NCBI GenBank assembly: GCA_004294465.1
Contig: REAV01000169.1
Span: 1-13,439 of the forward strand
DNA from: Sphingobacteriia bacterium
GTDB taxonomy: Bacteria > Bacteroidota > Bacteroidia > Chitinophagales > Chitinophagaceae
DNA: 13,439 nucleotides
Reading direction: 5' to 3'
Shown here: positions 6,865 through 13,439 of the stretch, one piece after another
How the letters are laid out: each line of letters begins with the position of its first letter
Position numbering within the stretch: the stretch's first letter is position 1
Translations under genes and position numbers: made by a program
The notes under the pieces: model-generated
Seen by the model: only the letters and a program-made list of their open reading frames with translations
Told to the model about the DNA's origin: nothing
The model's database searches: none

Positions 6865-8400
6865 TTATCGTTTCTTACTACTTGTTCTTCCTCCCAATCC
6901 CAACGCTCCTAATAAACTTCTGGTAATAATGGCCGCTGCTGTTCTGCCAACTTGTTTTACTACAGGATTGTCAAAGAAATTATCTTCTTTTTTAGTTGTC
7001 TTTGTAGTTGATTTTTCGGCTTCTTCGGATGCACTTGCTTCTTGCGCCGCGGCTAGTTTTGCTGTTAAAATTTCATAGGCACTTTCGCTGTCGATTACCT
7101 TATTGTATTTAGCTGCTAATTTACTATTTGCCGTTAAGTCGTCAATTTCTGTTTCAGTCAAAACATCCATTCTGCTTTTTGGTGAACAAAGCATGGTATG
7201 AATTAAAGGAGTTGGAATACCTTTTTCATTTAACAGTGTTACAAATGCTTCACCTATACCCAATTGGGTAAGTAATTCATCCACGTCATAATAGGTAGAT
7301 TCAGGAAAATTTTCTGCTGCTTGTTTGATGGTTTTTCTGTCAGCAGCGGTAAAAGCCCTTAATGCATGTTGCACTTTTAATCCTAGCTGACTAAGAATTG
7401 ATGCAGGAATATCCTGAGGATTTTGAGTACAGAAGAAAATACCAATCCCTTTTGATCGTATTAATTTGATGATCGTTTCTAATTGTTGCAATAATGCATC
7501 TGATGCTTCTTGAAAAATCAAATGGGCTTCATCAATAAATAAAATGAGTTTGGGTTTATCAAGGTCTCCTTCTTCAGGACAAGTAGCATATAATTCAGCC
7601 AATAATTGCAACATGAATGTAGAGAATAATTTAGGCTTATCCTGCATATCAGTAACCCTTAATATGTTGAGTACACCTCTCCCATCGTCGCTGATTCGCA
7701 TGAGATCATCTATTTCAAAACTCTTTTCACCAAAAAAAACATCAGCACCTTGCTGCTGCAATTCAACCACTTTTCTTAAGATAGTTCCTGTAGTGGTAGT
7801 TGATATTTTGCCATACGCTTTTTCTAATTCCGCTTTCCCTTCTGCTCCCACAAATTGTAATACTTTGATGAAATCTTTTAAATCGAGCAAAGGCATGGTA
7901 TTGTCGTCGCAATACTTAAAGATCATAGATACTACCCCACCCTGTGTATCGTTGAGCCCGAGAATTTTACTTAATAGTACAGGCCCAAATTCACTCACAG
8001 TTGCCCTCATTTTTACGCCTTTACCTTCATTGAGTGTCATTAGCTCCACCGGATAAGCAGCAGCTTTCCAGGTCATACCGATTTTCGAAGATCTTTCTGC
8101 AATTTTATCATTAATAGACCCTTCTGCTGCTAATCCACTCAAATCTCCCTTGATATCCATTAACAGAACGGGAACGCTATTATCGCTTAAGCATTCGCTG
8201 ATCATTTGAAGCGTTTTCGTTTTTCCTGTTCCTGTAGCTCCTGCAATTAACCCATGTCGATTCATTGTTTTTAGCGGAAGATAGATTGAAGCGCCAGCTA
8301 CCACTTCTCCGTCTAAGATTCCAGCACCAATTTGTACATTTTCTCCTTTGAAAGTATAGGTTTGCTGAACTGTTTCGAGAAAAGCAGCTTTATCGGACAT
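6865..8400 (-). CDS. HerA-like helicase/ATPase, DUF853 family
   Basis: A 511-residue P-loop ATPase of the HerA/FtsK superfamily, bacterial DUF853 branch. Evidence: HGLIAGATGTGKTKT with Walker A GATGTGK (54-60), Walker B LILFIDEAHLIF (285-296, Asp290, Glu291), a sensor segment FFCTQNPQDIP (322-332), and an arginine-rich stretch HALRAFTAADRKTIK (345-359). Residues about 450-474 are a low-complexity Ala/Ser/Glu/Lys/Thr linker, followed by a basic C-terminal tail that contains LLGALGLGG (496-504). Family members probably assemble as hexamers. Archaeal HerA works with NurA in DNA end resection, but the role of the bacterial DUF853 group is not established and no NurA nuclease is near. It converges on recQ with two bases between stop codons, which need not mean a shared function. 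The start is the first ATG in frame with the conserved N terminus. Confidence 0.88.
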   Translation of the reverse strand: MSDKAAFLETVQQTYTFKGENVQIGAGILDGEVVAGASIYLPLKTMNRHGLIAGATGTGKTKTLQMISECLSDNSVPVLLMDIKGDLSGLAAEGSINDKIAERSSKIGMTWKAAAYPVELMTLNEGKGVKMRATVSEFGPVLLSKILGLNDTQGGVVSMIFKYCDDNTMPLLDLKDFIKVLQFVGAEGKAELEKAYGKISTTTTGTILRKVVELQQQGADVFFGEKSFEIDDLMRISDDGRGVLNILRVTDMQDKPKLFSTFMLQLLAELYATCPEEGDLDKPKLILFIDEAHLIFQEASDALLQQLETIIKLIRSKGIGIFFCTQNPQDIPASILSQLGLKVQHALRAFTAADRKTIKQAAENFPESTYYDVDELLTQLGIGEAFVTLLNEKGIPTPLIHTMLCSPKSRMDVLTETEIDDLTANSKLAAKYNKVIDSESAYEILTAKLAAAQEASASEEAEKSTTKTTKKEDNFFDNPVVKQVGRTAAAIITRSLLGALGLGGRTSSKKR

Positions 8401-8516
8401 GGCTTGAAGTTTATTGCAAAATACCGAAATGATTTGAAGATTTTAACAAAAAATTGGAAGGGCAAATCATTACCTTGCAGGTACAATAATTCTATATTCA
8501 TATAAACAAAAGAAAT

Positions 8517-9215
8517 ATGGACGACAAAAAACAGTTTAAGATTTTACTTTGCGAAGACGATACTAATTTGGGAATGGTTTTAAAAAACTACCTCGAGCTC
8601 AACGATTACGAAATAACTTTAGAAAGAGACGGACGTCTTGGCTTAGCCGCATTCCAACGTGAAAAATTTGACATTTGCCTTTTAGATGTAATGATGCCCA
8701 ATATGGATGGATTTACATTGGCAGAAGAAATTCGTGATATCGATCCAGATGTGCCTTTGTTTTTCTTGAGTGCAAAAACGATGAAGGAAGATATTATTCA
8801 AGGGTATAAATTAGGTGCCGACGATTATATTACTAAGCCATTTGACAGCGAAGTATTGTTAATGAAAATCAAAGCAATCCTTAAAAGGAACGAAGAAGAA
8901 AACAGAATCAGCGATAATGTTGAATTTGATTTAGCTACTTATCACTTCAATCCAAAATTAAGAGAACTTAAAAAAGGAGACTTAGTGCAAACCCTTTCTC
9001 CAAAAGAAAATGATTTGTTGAAAATGTTGGCTGAACATAAAAATGATTTATTGCCTCGTGAAAGAGCATTGAAAAAGATTTGGGGAAGTGACACTTATTT
9101 CAATGGAAGAAGCATGGACGTTTACATTGCTAAATTGCGTAAATATCTAAAAGAAGATCCAACAATTGAAATTGTAAATATTCACGGAAACGGATTCAGA
9201 TTAGTTGCTCCCTAA
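8517..9215 (+). CDS. OmpR-family response regulator, RprY-like
   Basis: A 232-residue two-domain transcription regulator. The receiver domain (about 8-125) has the acidic pocket Glu13-Asp14-Asp15, phospho-acceptor Asp57 in LLDVMMP, Ser85 in LSAKT, and Lys107 in TKPF, so all residues needed for phosphorylation are present. The C-terminal winged helix (about 132-232) ends in the usual GNGFRL hairpin. The sequence style LLCEDDTNLGMVLKNYL with ADDYITKPF resembles RprY of Bacteroides. No histidine kinase is adjacent on either side, so it is an orphan regulator within this window; its partner may be elsewhere. It diverges from the DUF853 gene over a 116-base gap. The gap holds TACCTTGC at 8471, which approximates but does not match the TAnnTTTG promoter box. 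Confidence 0.92.
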   Translation: MDDKKQFKILLCEDDTNLGMVLKNYLELNDYEITLERDGRLGLAAFQREKFDICLLDVMMPNMDGFTLAEEIRDIDPDVPLFFLSAKTMKEDIIQGYKLGADDYITKPFDSEVLLMKIKAILKRNEEENRISDNVEFDLATYHFNPKLRELKKGDLVQTLSPKENDLLKMLAEHKNDLLPRERALKKIWGSDTYFNGRSMDVYIAKLRKYLKEDPTIEIVNIHGNGFRLVAP

Positions 9216-9241
9216 ACCTGGGCAAACAACTGAATCGGATG

Positions 9242-10273
9242 CTAACTAAATAGCTCTCCCGCTTCCCCGCTTTTCATAGTAACCCCAAGATGATTGTAAG
9301 CTTTCAACGTAGCTTCTCTCCCTCTTGGGGTTCTTTGTAGGAAGCCTTCTTGAATCAAAAAGGGTTCATATACTTCTTCGATGGTACCCGATTCTTCACC
9401 TACTGCAGTTGCAATGGTAGTAATGCCAACAGGGCCACCTTTAAACTTATTAATAATGGTAGAAAGAATGCGGTTATCCATTTCATCTAAACCATGGGCA
9501 TCTACATTCAATGCCTTTAATGCATGCTGGGTAATTCCTAAATCGATATTGCCATCATTCAACACCTGGGCAAAATCGCGCACTCTGCGAAGTAAGCCAT
9601 TGGCAATTCTTGGAGTACCCCTGCTTCTGCCTGCAATTTCTTTTGCAGCATCTTTGGTAATGCTTGTAGACAAAATACCAGCACTTCTTTCGATGATCTT
9701 TTGAAGAACGGATGCATTATAATATTCAAGTCTCGACTTAATTCCAAAACGCGATAATAAGGGAGCGGTTAACAAACCACTTCTTGTAGTAGCACCGACT
9801 AGAGTAAATGGATTTAAATTGATCTGAATACTTCTTGCATTAGGACCTGTATCGATCATGATATCGATTTTGAAATCTTCCATGGCAGCATAGAGGTATT
9901 CTTCTACAACAGTACTAAGGCGATGAATTTCGTCGATAAACAACACATCATTCGGTTGAAGGTTGGTAAGCAAGCCAGCTAAATCACCCGGCTTTTCTAT
10001 TACTGGCCCGGAAGTTTCTTTAATATTAACTCCTAACTCGTTGGCAACTATTCTACTCAATGTGGTTTTACCTAAACCTGGGGGACCATGAAATAAAACA
10101 TGGTCTAAAGCCTCACCCCTCAACTTGGCTGCTTTGATAAAAATCACCAAATTTTCGATCAATTGAGATTGACCAGAAAAGTCATCAATTTGACTGGGTC
10201 TGATGGCATTCTCAAATTCTTTATCAGCTGGATTCAGCTGATTTAATTCGTTTCTGAGGTGGTCGTTTGGCAT
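9242..10273 (-). CDS. ruvB: RuvB, Holliday junction branch-migration ATPase
   Basis: RuvB is the hexameric AAA+ motor that drives branch migration with RuvA in homologous recombination. The 343 residues match the family length. Visible: Walker [11 protein letters not shown] (62-71, Lys69), Walker [10 protein letters not shown] (111-119), sensor 1 GATTRSGLL (160-168), arginine finger Arg175 in LLSRFG, sensor 2 Arg222 in GTPRIAN, and the C-terminal winged helix with GGPVGI (279-284) and RTPRGR (314-319). No residue expected for activity is missing. ruvA and ruvC are not in the window, as is common outside proteobacteria. The nearest promoter candidate on the minus strand is TAATTTCG at 10288-10281, one mismatch from TAnnTTTG, 7 bases before the ATG. 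It diverges from the SDR-type gene over 52 bases. Confidence 0.97.
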   Translation of the reverse strand: MPNDHLRNELNQLNPADKEFENAIRPSQIDDFSGQSQLIENLVIFIKAAKLRGEALDHVLFHGPPGLGKTTLSRIVANELGVNIKETSGPVIEKPGDLAGLLTNLQPNDVLFIDEIHRLSTVVEEYLYAAMEDFKIDIMIDTGPNARSIQINLNPFTLVGATTRSGLLTAPLLSRFGIKSRLEYYNASVLQKIIERSAGILSTSITKDAAKEIAGRSRGTPRIANGLLRRVRDFAQVLNDGNIDLGITQHALKALNVDAHGLDEMDNRILSTIINKFKGGPVGITTIATAVGEESGTIEEVYEPFLIQEGFLQRTPRGREATLKAYNHLGVTMKSGEAGELFS

Positions 10274-10303
10274 ATATCATCGAAATTACAAAAAATGCCG
10301 TCC

Positions 10304-10311
10304 TATCTTTG
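10304..10311 (+). promoter_or_regulatory. Putative -7 promoter element for the SDR-type gene
   Basis: TATCTTTG is a perfect match to the Bacteroidota TAnnTTTG element and ends 14 bases before the ATG at 10326. A -33 box is not clear. In the same 52-base gap, a near match on the other strand (10288-10281) faces ruvB, so the gap is likely a compact divergent promoter. Confidence 0.5.
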
Positions 10312-10325
10312 AATAAATTGTAGAA

Positions 10326-10964
10326 ATGGATCAAAGAACAGCTTTATTATTAGGAGCTACTGGTTTAACGGGTGGATTATTACTCGATTTACTATTAGCG
10401 TCTGACCAGTATACGAAAGTGATTATATATGTTCGAAAGTCTATTCAAAAACAGCACCCAAAATTGGTTGAACAAATAATCAATTATGATGCTATTGATA
10501 CTGCTGTAGATGCCGATGATGTTTTTTGTTGTTTAGGAACCACTATTAAAATTGCTAAAACAAAAGAAGCATTTGAAAAAGTTGATTTACATTATCCTTT
10601 GAAGATTGCTTCCCTTCAGCAAAAAGCTGGCAGCAAACAATATTTAGTAGTGAGTGCAATGGGTGCAAATGCAAAATCTTCAATATTTTATAGTAGAACA
10701 AAGGGCTTGATGGAAGAAGGTCTAGCAGCTATCGGATTTAATGGTTTATATCTTTTCAGGCCTTCCTTTATAGTAGGCAACAGAAAAGAGGAACGCATGG
10801 GTGAGAAAATAGGGATCATTATTTCTACAATTCTTTCACCAATAATGATTGGTCTATTGAGAAATTATCGACCAGTTAAAGCAGCAGATATTGCGGCATC
10901 TATGTTGAAGCATGCGTTGAGTGGTCAAACTGGCAAAGAGGTTATTTTAAGTGGGGAGATATAG
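10326..10964 (+). CDS. NAD(P)-binding Rossmann-fold protein, atypical SDR (HTATIP2-like)
   Basis: A 212-residue protein with an N-terminal dinucleotide-binding loop GATGLTG (10-16), followed by a Rossmann pattern: a strand ending IIYVRKS, then VFCCLGTT (67-73). VVSAMGA (108-114) and YSRTKG (122-127, a YxxxK pair) lie where SDR enzymes keep their catalytic Tyr and Lys. The motifs and short length fit the HTATIP2/TIP30-like atypical SDR group rather than classical dehydrogenases. Substrate and reaction are unknown. The hydrophobic run around 162-178 (IGIIISTILSPIMIGLL) could be membrane-associated but may simply be a buried helix. It has its own likely promoter and meets the pentapeptide gene head-on with a 5-base gap. 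Confidence 0.85.
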   Translation: MDQRTALLLGATGLTGGLLLDLLLASDQYTKVIIYVRKSIQKQHPKLVEQIINYDAIDTAVDADDVFCCLGTTIKIAKTKEAFEKVDLHYPLKIASLQQKAGSKQYLVVSAMGANAKSSIFYSRTKGLMEEGLAAIGFNGLYLFRPSFIVGNRKEERMGEKIGIIISTILSPIMIGLLRNYRPVKAADIAASMLKHALSGQTGKEVILSGEI

Positions 10965-10969
10965 CATTC

Positions 10970-11545
10970 CTAATTTTCTATATCAATATCGTATTTATCT
11001 AAAAGCCCAACAATTCCTGATATAGAAAATTTGGCTTTATTTATTCGATTTATTTCAGGATTGATGGAATAATTGAAAGCAGTTCTAAAATCAGTTTTTT
11101 CCAAAATTGTATTTTCAAATACTGCTCTTGTTAAGTCGCAATTATCGAAAATAGTAGCAGTTAAATCGCAGCCCACAAAATCTACTTCCTGAAATTGTGA
11201 ATTTTTAAAAATAGTACTTTTAAGTTTAGTCTGATAAAATGAAGAGTGTGTCAAATTACAATTATCTATACTAAATGAAAGCCCGAATTGATTGCAATTT
11301 TCAAAGTGAAGCCCTAACATTTTACACTCCATAAATTGGACACCCCTGAATGCAGTGTTATTAAGTTTTGCTAAACTTATATTACAACCCAAAAATTCAC
11401 ATTCCGAAAACTTGATGTCTGTAAGGTCAGCATTTGAAAAGTTGCATGTTATAAACCTGCAGTTTTCATACTCCCCTTTCTTTAATGCAATAAGCGAAAA
11501 GTCTACTTTCTCAAAAGTCTTGTCCTCTATATAAATTGGATCCAT
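10970..11545 (-). CDS. Pentapeptide-repeat protein
   Basis: A 191-residue protein built largely of five-residue repeats of the A(D/N)LXX type. About residues 24-160 contain units such as CRFIT CNFSN ADLTD IKFSE CEFLG and DFVGC DLTAT IFDNC DLTRA VFENT. Such repeats fold as a right-handed quadrilateral beta-helix. The C-terminal block, with NPEINRINKAKFSISGIVGLL and an acidic end, is a distinct non-repeat tail. Length and layout resemble Qnr/MfpA-type proteins, which mimic DNA and protect gyrase from quinolones, but that function is not shown by the repeats alone. No signal peptide is visible, so it is probably cytoplasmic. It lies 45 bases after the acetyltransferase gene on the same strand and also has its own candidate promoter at 11593-11586. 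Confidence 0.88.
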   Translation of the reverse strand: MDPIYIEDKTFEKVDFSLIALKKGEYENCRFITCNFSNADLTDIKFSECEFLGCNISLAKLNNTAFRGVQFMECKMLGLHFENCNQFGLSFSIDNCNLTHSSFYQTKLKSTIFKNSQFQEVDFVGCDLTATIFDNCDLTRAVFENTILEKTDFRTAFNYSINPEINRINKAKFSISGIVGLLDKYDIDIEN

Positions 11546-11585
11546 TGTAACTTTTCTATGTTTCTAAAATTTGGCTTCGCGCTTA

Positions 11586-11593
11586 CAAACTTA
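11586..11593 (-). promoter_or_regulatory. Putative -7 promoter element for the pentapeptide-repeat gene
   Basis: Minus-strand TAAGTTTG matches TAnnTTTG exactly. It overlaps the stop codon of the upstream acetyltransferase gene and leaves a leader of about 35-40 bases before the ATG at 11545. This would allow expression apart from the upstream genes. No strong -33 element is seen. Confidence 0.4.
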
Positions 11594-12130
11594 AATGTTT
11601 AATAACATATCTACATTTTCTCCATTATGCCAAAATTGTCCAACCGGTACAAAATTATTTTTTTTATAATAATTCACCGCCTTTTCATTGTCTGCCTGAA
11701 CGCCTCCCCATAAAACAATTCTTTTGACTCCGGCTTTTTTAAGGTCGGCAAGTATATAATAAAACAATTTGTTTCCAATACCAAAACTTTGCCACGAATC
11801 AGCAACTGAGGGGGCAAATTCACAGTCAATTTTATTGTCGAGTTGAATTCCGTAAGAAAGATATCTATTATAGTCGCTTTCTAAATAGCCTATTTTAATA
11901 ATGGAATAAGCAATAATGTCATTCGAATCAATTGATTGTGCTACATAACCCAAATGAATTGCTGGGTTATCATAAAAATCAATGACAGATTGCTTGTCGA
12001 ATTGGTGCGGCCCAAAACGCTTTTTTGTTTCCATACTCAAATTTTCAAGATAGGAAAGCAAATTATCTAAATCGTTGGAGTGCAGTTTTCGTAAAAGAAC
12101 TTGTTGATTATTTTTTGTTTCAACGATCAT
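11591..12130 (-). CDS. GNAT-family N-acetyltransferase
   Basis: A 179-residue protein of the Gcn5-related acetyltransferase fold, expected to transfer acetyl from acetyl-CoA to an amine. The acetyl-CoA pyrophosphate loop is QSFGIG (114-119, the Q/R-x-x-G-x-G/A motif), preceded by a conserved strand (about 101-113) and followed by helix residues NKLFYYILADLKKAG. AVNYYKKNNFVPVG (151-164) is the usual C-terminal motif B. Substrate is not predictable: metabolite, antibiotic and protein acetylation all remain open. The gene follows the TlpA-like gene by 20 bases and is probably co-transcribed with it. The ATG is preceded only by A/T-rich sequence, with no Shine-Dalgarno. Confidence 0.85.
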   Translation of the reverse strand: MIVETKNNQQVLLRKLHSNDLDNLLSYLENLSMETKKRFGPHQFDKQSVIDFYDNPAIHLGYVAQSIDSNDIIAYSIIKIGYLESDYNRYLSYGIQLDNKIDCEFAPSVADSWQSFGIGNKLFYYILADLKKAGVKRIVLWGGVQADNEKAVNYYKKNNFVPVGQFWHNGENVDMLLNI

Positions 12131-12150
12131 TTATTTTCTAATAAATTTAA

Positions 12151-13218
12151 TTACGATAATAATTTTTTTATTTCACTGCTCAAGGCTTGCTCATTTTTAA
12201 AATCCCCTATTTCTACAAACCGTATAATACCTTTTTTATCAACAATAACTGTAGCAGGATAGGTAGCTATTCCATATAAATCAATTAAATGTTGCGCATT
12301 CACAATATGAGTAAAATTATATTGTTTAGCTTTTAAAAAAGTTTCAATTGCCTTTGCAGATTGATGATTGATACTCAAAAACACAACAGGTTGACCCTCA
12401 AAACTAGCTTTTACATTATTTAAAATGGGCAATTCCTTAATACAAGGCTGACATTCAACAAACCAAAAATTGAGTACAAGCACTTTATTATTAAAGTCTG
12501 TCGATTTTATTTCATTACCAGCCAGCGTTTTTCCTACAAAGGGCGTCAGCGGTTCATTTAATTTAAAAGGATTGTACTTGGTTAGTTCTATAGTTGTGCC
12601 ATTGCCACTGCTAATGGTAGATTTAATCGGCTCTCCTTTAGGAGTGAAATCTGCTTTGAGCCTACTATTCATTCCCATCATACCAATAATATCTTGTTGA
12701 TAGGTGCTATTATTTCCTACAACATATTTTTCTTCATTGGCTACTTTTGCAACATCCTCCAAAAAGCTGTCTGTATAATTAATCAAACTAATCTCATTCA
12801 TAACCAACAGATTCTCCATACCTGGAAACTTCATTCTGGGGGCTTCCCTATACTTTATTTTTACTGGCAATCCATTTAAATCACTAAAAATATATTTAAA
12901 ATTATTCAAGTCTATTTTCAAGTCCTTAAAATACCAGACTTCAATATCCATATTTTGATCATCAATTAGGCAATGAATAATGGCTATATTGCATAATAGC
13001 CCATTTATGGTTAAGGTATCCTTTAGATACTGATACTTGAAATTTTCCTTATTATATAAACCCATTTCAAAAAGCTGATCCTCTGCTTCAGTAAAAGAAA
13101 TAAAAGTTTCATTATTAGTTGCATATTTAACTGCTAGATCCTCTGAAGCTTTTTTGATTGATGTTAATTGCAACCTTGCAATCATTTTTTTGCTTTGCAA
13201 AACATTTTCATCAAACAT
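12151..13218 (-). CDS. TlpA-like thioredoxin-domain protein, possibly missing its N terminus
   Basis: The C-terminal part (about 220-355) is a TlpA/ResA-type thioredoxin domain: VGKTLAGNEI, KVLVLNFWFVECQPC with redox Cys256 and Cys259 (CQPC), INHQ, and the cis-proline in YPATVIVD (Pro321). Proteins of this type reduce disulfides or couple thiol chemistry outside the cytoplasm. The N-terminal part (about 60-150), with INGLLCNIAI, IEVWYFKD and LNGLPVKI, resembles the GLPGLI/DUF4412-like exported domains of Bacteroidota; this is a weaker match. Both parts suggest export, yet no signal peptide or lipobox is visible at the ATG. The frame stays open upstream for 21 codons to a stop at 13282-13284, again without a hydrophobic segment. 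The gene may be truncated, frameshifted upstream, or truly cytoplasmic. It heads the minus-strand trio with the acetyltransferase and pentapeptide genes. Confidence 0.8.
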   Translation of the reverse strand: MFDENVLQSKKMIARLQLTSIKKASEDLAVKYATNNETFISFTEAEDQLFEMGLYNKENFKYQYLKDTLTINGLLCNIAIIHCLIDDQNMDIEVWYFKDLKIDLNNFKYIFSDLNGLPVKIKYREAPRMKFPGMENLLVMNEISLINYTDSFLEDVAKVANEEKYVVGNNSTYQQDIIGMMGMNSRLKADFTPKGEPIKSTISSGNGTTIELTKYNPFKLNEPLTPFVGKTLAGNEIKSTDFNNKVLVLNFWFVECQPCIKELPILNNVKASFEGQPVVFLSINHQSAKAIETFLKAKQYNFTHIVNAQHLIDLYGIATYPATVIVDKKGIIRFVEIGDFKNEQALSSEIKKLLS

Positions 13219-13362
13219 AAATTCTAAAGGAGAAGTGACTTCAGTTTTTTTATCGTTCAGTTTATTTTCTGAAGTTCTATATTAATCAGACCACGGTTTT
13301 TTAGAGCATCTATCAAAGTATGAATATTTTTTAGACACAAACTTAAAAATCTATAGCATTAA

Positions 13363-13422
13363 AAAACTAAAATAAATTACACCCGAATTTTTGAATTCGG
13401 TAAAATATAGTGTTTTAGTTTT
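13363..13422. repeat. Nested inverted repeat in the right-end intergenic region
   Basis: An outer pair AAAACTAAAA (13363-13372) and TTTTAGTTTT (13413-13422) is perfectly complementary over 10 bp. It encloses an inner hairpin CCGAATT (13383-13389), loop TTTG, AATTCGG (13394-13400). On the minus strand the inner stem is followed by a T-rich run, so it could terminate a transcript entering from beyond the window. The outer arms are AT-rich and partly overlap the TTTTAG tandem repeat, which weakens the case for a selected structure. Confidence 0.45.
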
Positions 13423-13439
13423 AGTTTTAGTTTAGTTTA
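13413..13439. repeat. TTTTAG tandem repeat at the window edge
   Basis: Three exact copies of TTTTAG (13413-13430) are followed by TTTAG and TTTA, reaching the last base of the window, so the array may continue outside. The 221 bases from 13219 to the edge hold no convincing gene; this repeat and the nested inverted repeat are the only structures seen there. Confidence 0.7.

Noticed and set aside
7544..8056. Plus-strand open frame of 170 codons inside the DUF853 gene
   Set aside because: Its composition is rich in Ser, Leu and Pro as expected of an antisense shadow; the opposite strand encodes conserved ATPase motifs.
8471..8478. TACCTTGC as a promoter element for the response regulator
   Set aside because: It is one T short of the TAnnTTTG consensus and has no properly spaced -33 box.
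6865..10964. A new multi-gene defence or mobile system around the DUF853, regulator and RuvB genes
   Set aside because: The genes are on alternating strands, belong to known core families, and no integrase, nuclease, toxin or repeat array is present.
10958..10984. Inverted repeat GATATAG / CTATATC across the convergent stops of the SDR-type and pentapeptide genes
   Set aside because: The stem is only 7 bp, AT-rich, with a 13-base loop; too weak to call a terminator.
13257..13340. Minus-strand 27-codon open frame with a TTG start and protein-like sequence
   Set aside because: No ATG, a stop shortly upstream, and no family recognised; kept only as supporting evidence for a possible junction before the TlpA-like gene.

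Overview
The window looks like an ordinary chromosomal segment of a Bacteroidota bacterium, probably from the Chitinophagaceae or a close relative. The genome is AT-rich. Start sites lack Shine-Dalgarno sequences. Several intergenic gaps carry perfect TAnnTTTG elements, the -7 box used by the Bacteroidota housekeeping sigma factor. Gene content fits too: a RprY-like OmpR regulator, a HerA-type DUF853 ATPase, a short RecQ, an alanine dehydrogenase with an N-terminal extension, and a TlpA-like thioredoxin. The family-level placement is inference from gene content and was not tested by a search.

Layout, left to right. Positions 1-714 hold the C-terminal part of an alkaline-phosphatase-superfamily hydrolase. 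Next is a 78-residue acyl-carrier-like protein that lacks the phosphopantetheine serine (798-1034). It converges, with a 1-base gap, on the minus-strand pair tsaE then ald (2730-1036). A divergent gap with promoter elements on both strands leads right into a copper-type P1B ATPase and a TTG-initiated recQ (2828-6862), probably one operon. recQ converges with a 2-base gap on a HerA/DUF853 ATPase (8400-6865). That gene diverges from an orphan OmpR-family response regulator (8517-9215). The regulator faces ruvB (10273-9242), which diverges from an atypical SDR-type NAD(P)-binding protein (10326-10964). The right end, on the minus strand, has a TlpA-like protein, a GNAT acetyltransferase and a pentapeptide-repeat protein (13218-10970). 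It finishes in an AT-rich intergenic stretch with nested inverted repeats and TTTTAG tandem repeats at the window edge.

Functionally this is mostly housekeeping: tRNA t6A modification, alanine/pyruvate interconversion, metal efflux, and DNA repair and recombination (RecQ, RuvB, possibly HerA). The right-hand trio is more accessory in character. I found no phage, insertion sequence, CRISPR array, tRNA, rRNA or recognisable defence or secretion system, and I do not claim a new system. The points most worth a second look are the Ser-to-Asp acyl-carrier-like protein, the MxxSD motif in the last membrane helix of the metal ATPase, the long insertion in RecQ, the TlpA-like protein without a visible export signal, and the repeat structure at the right edge. 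No stretch without a gene exceeds about 220 bases.
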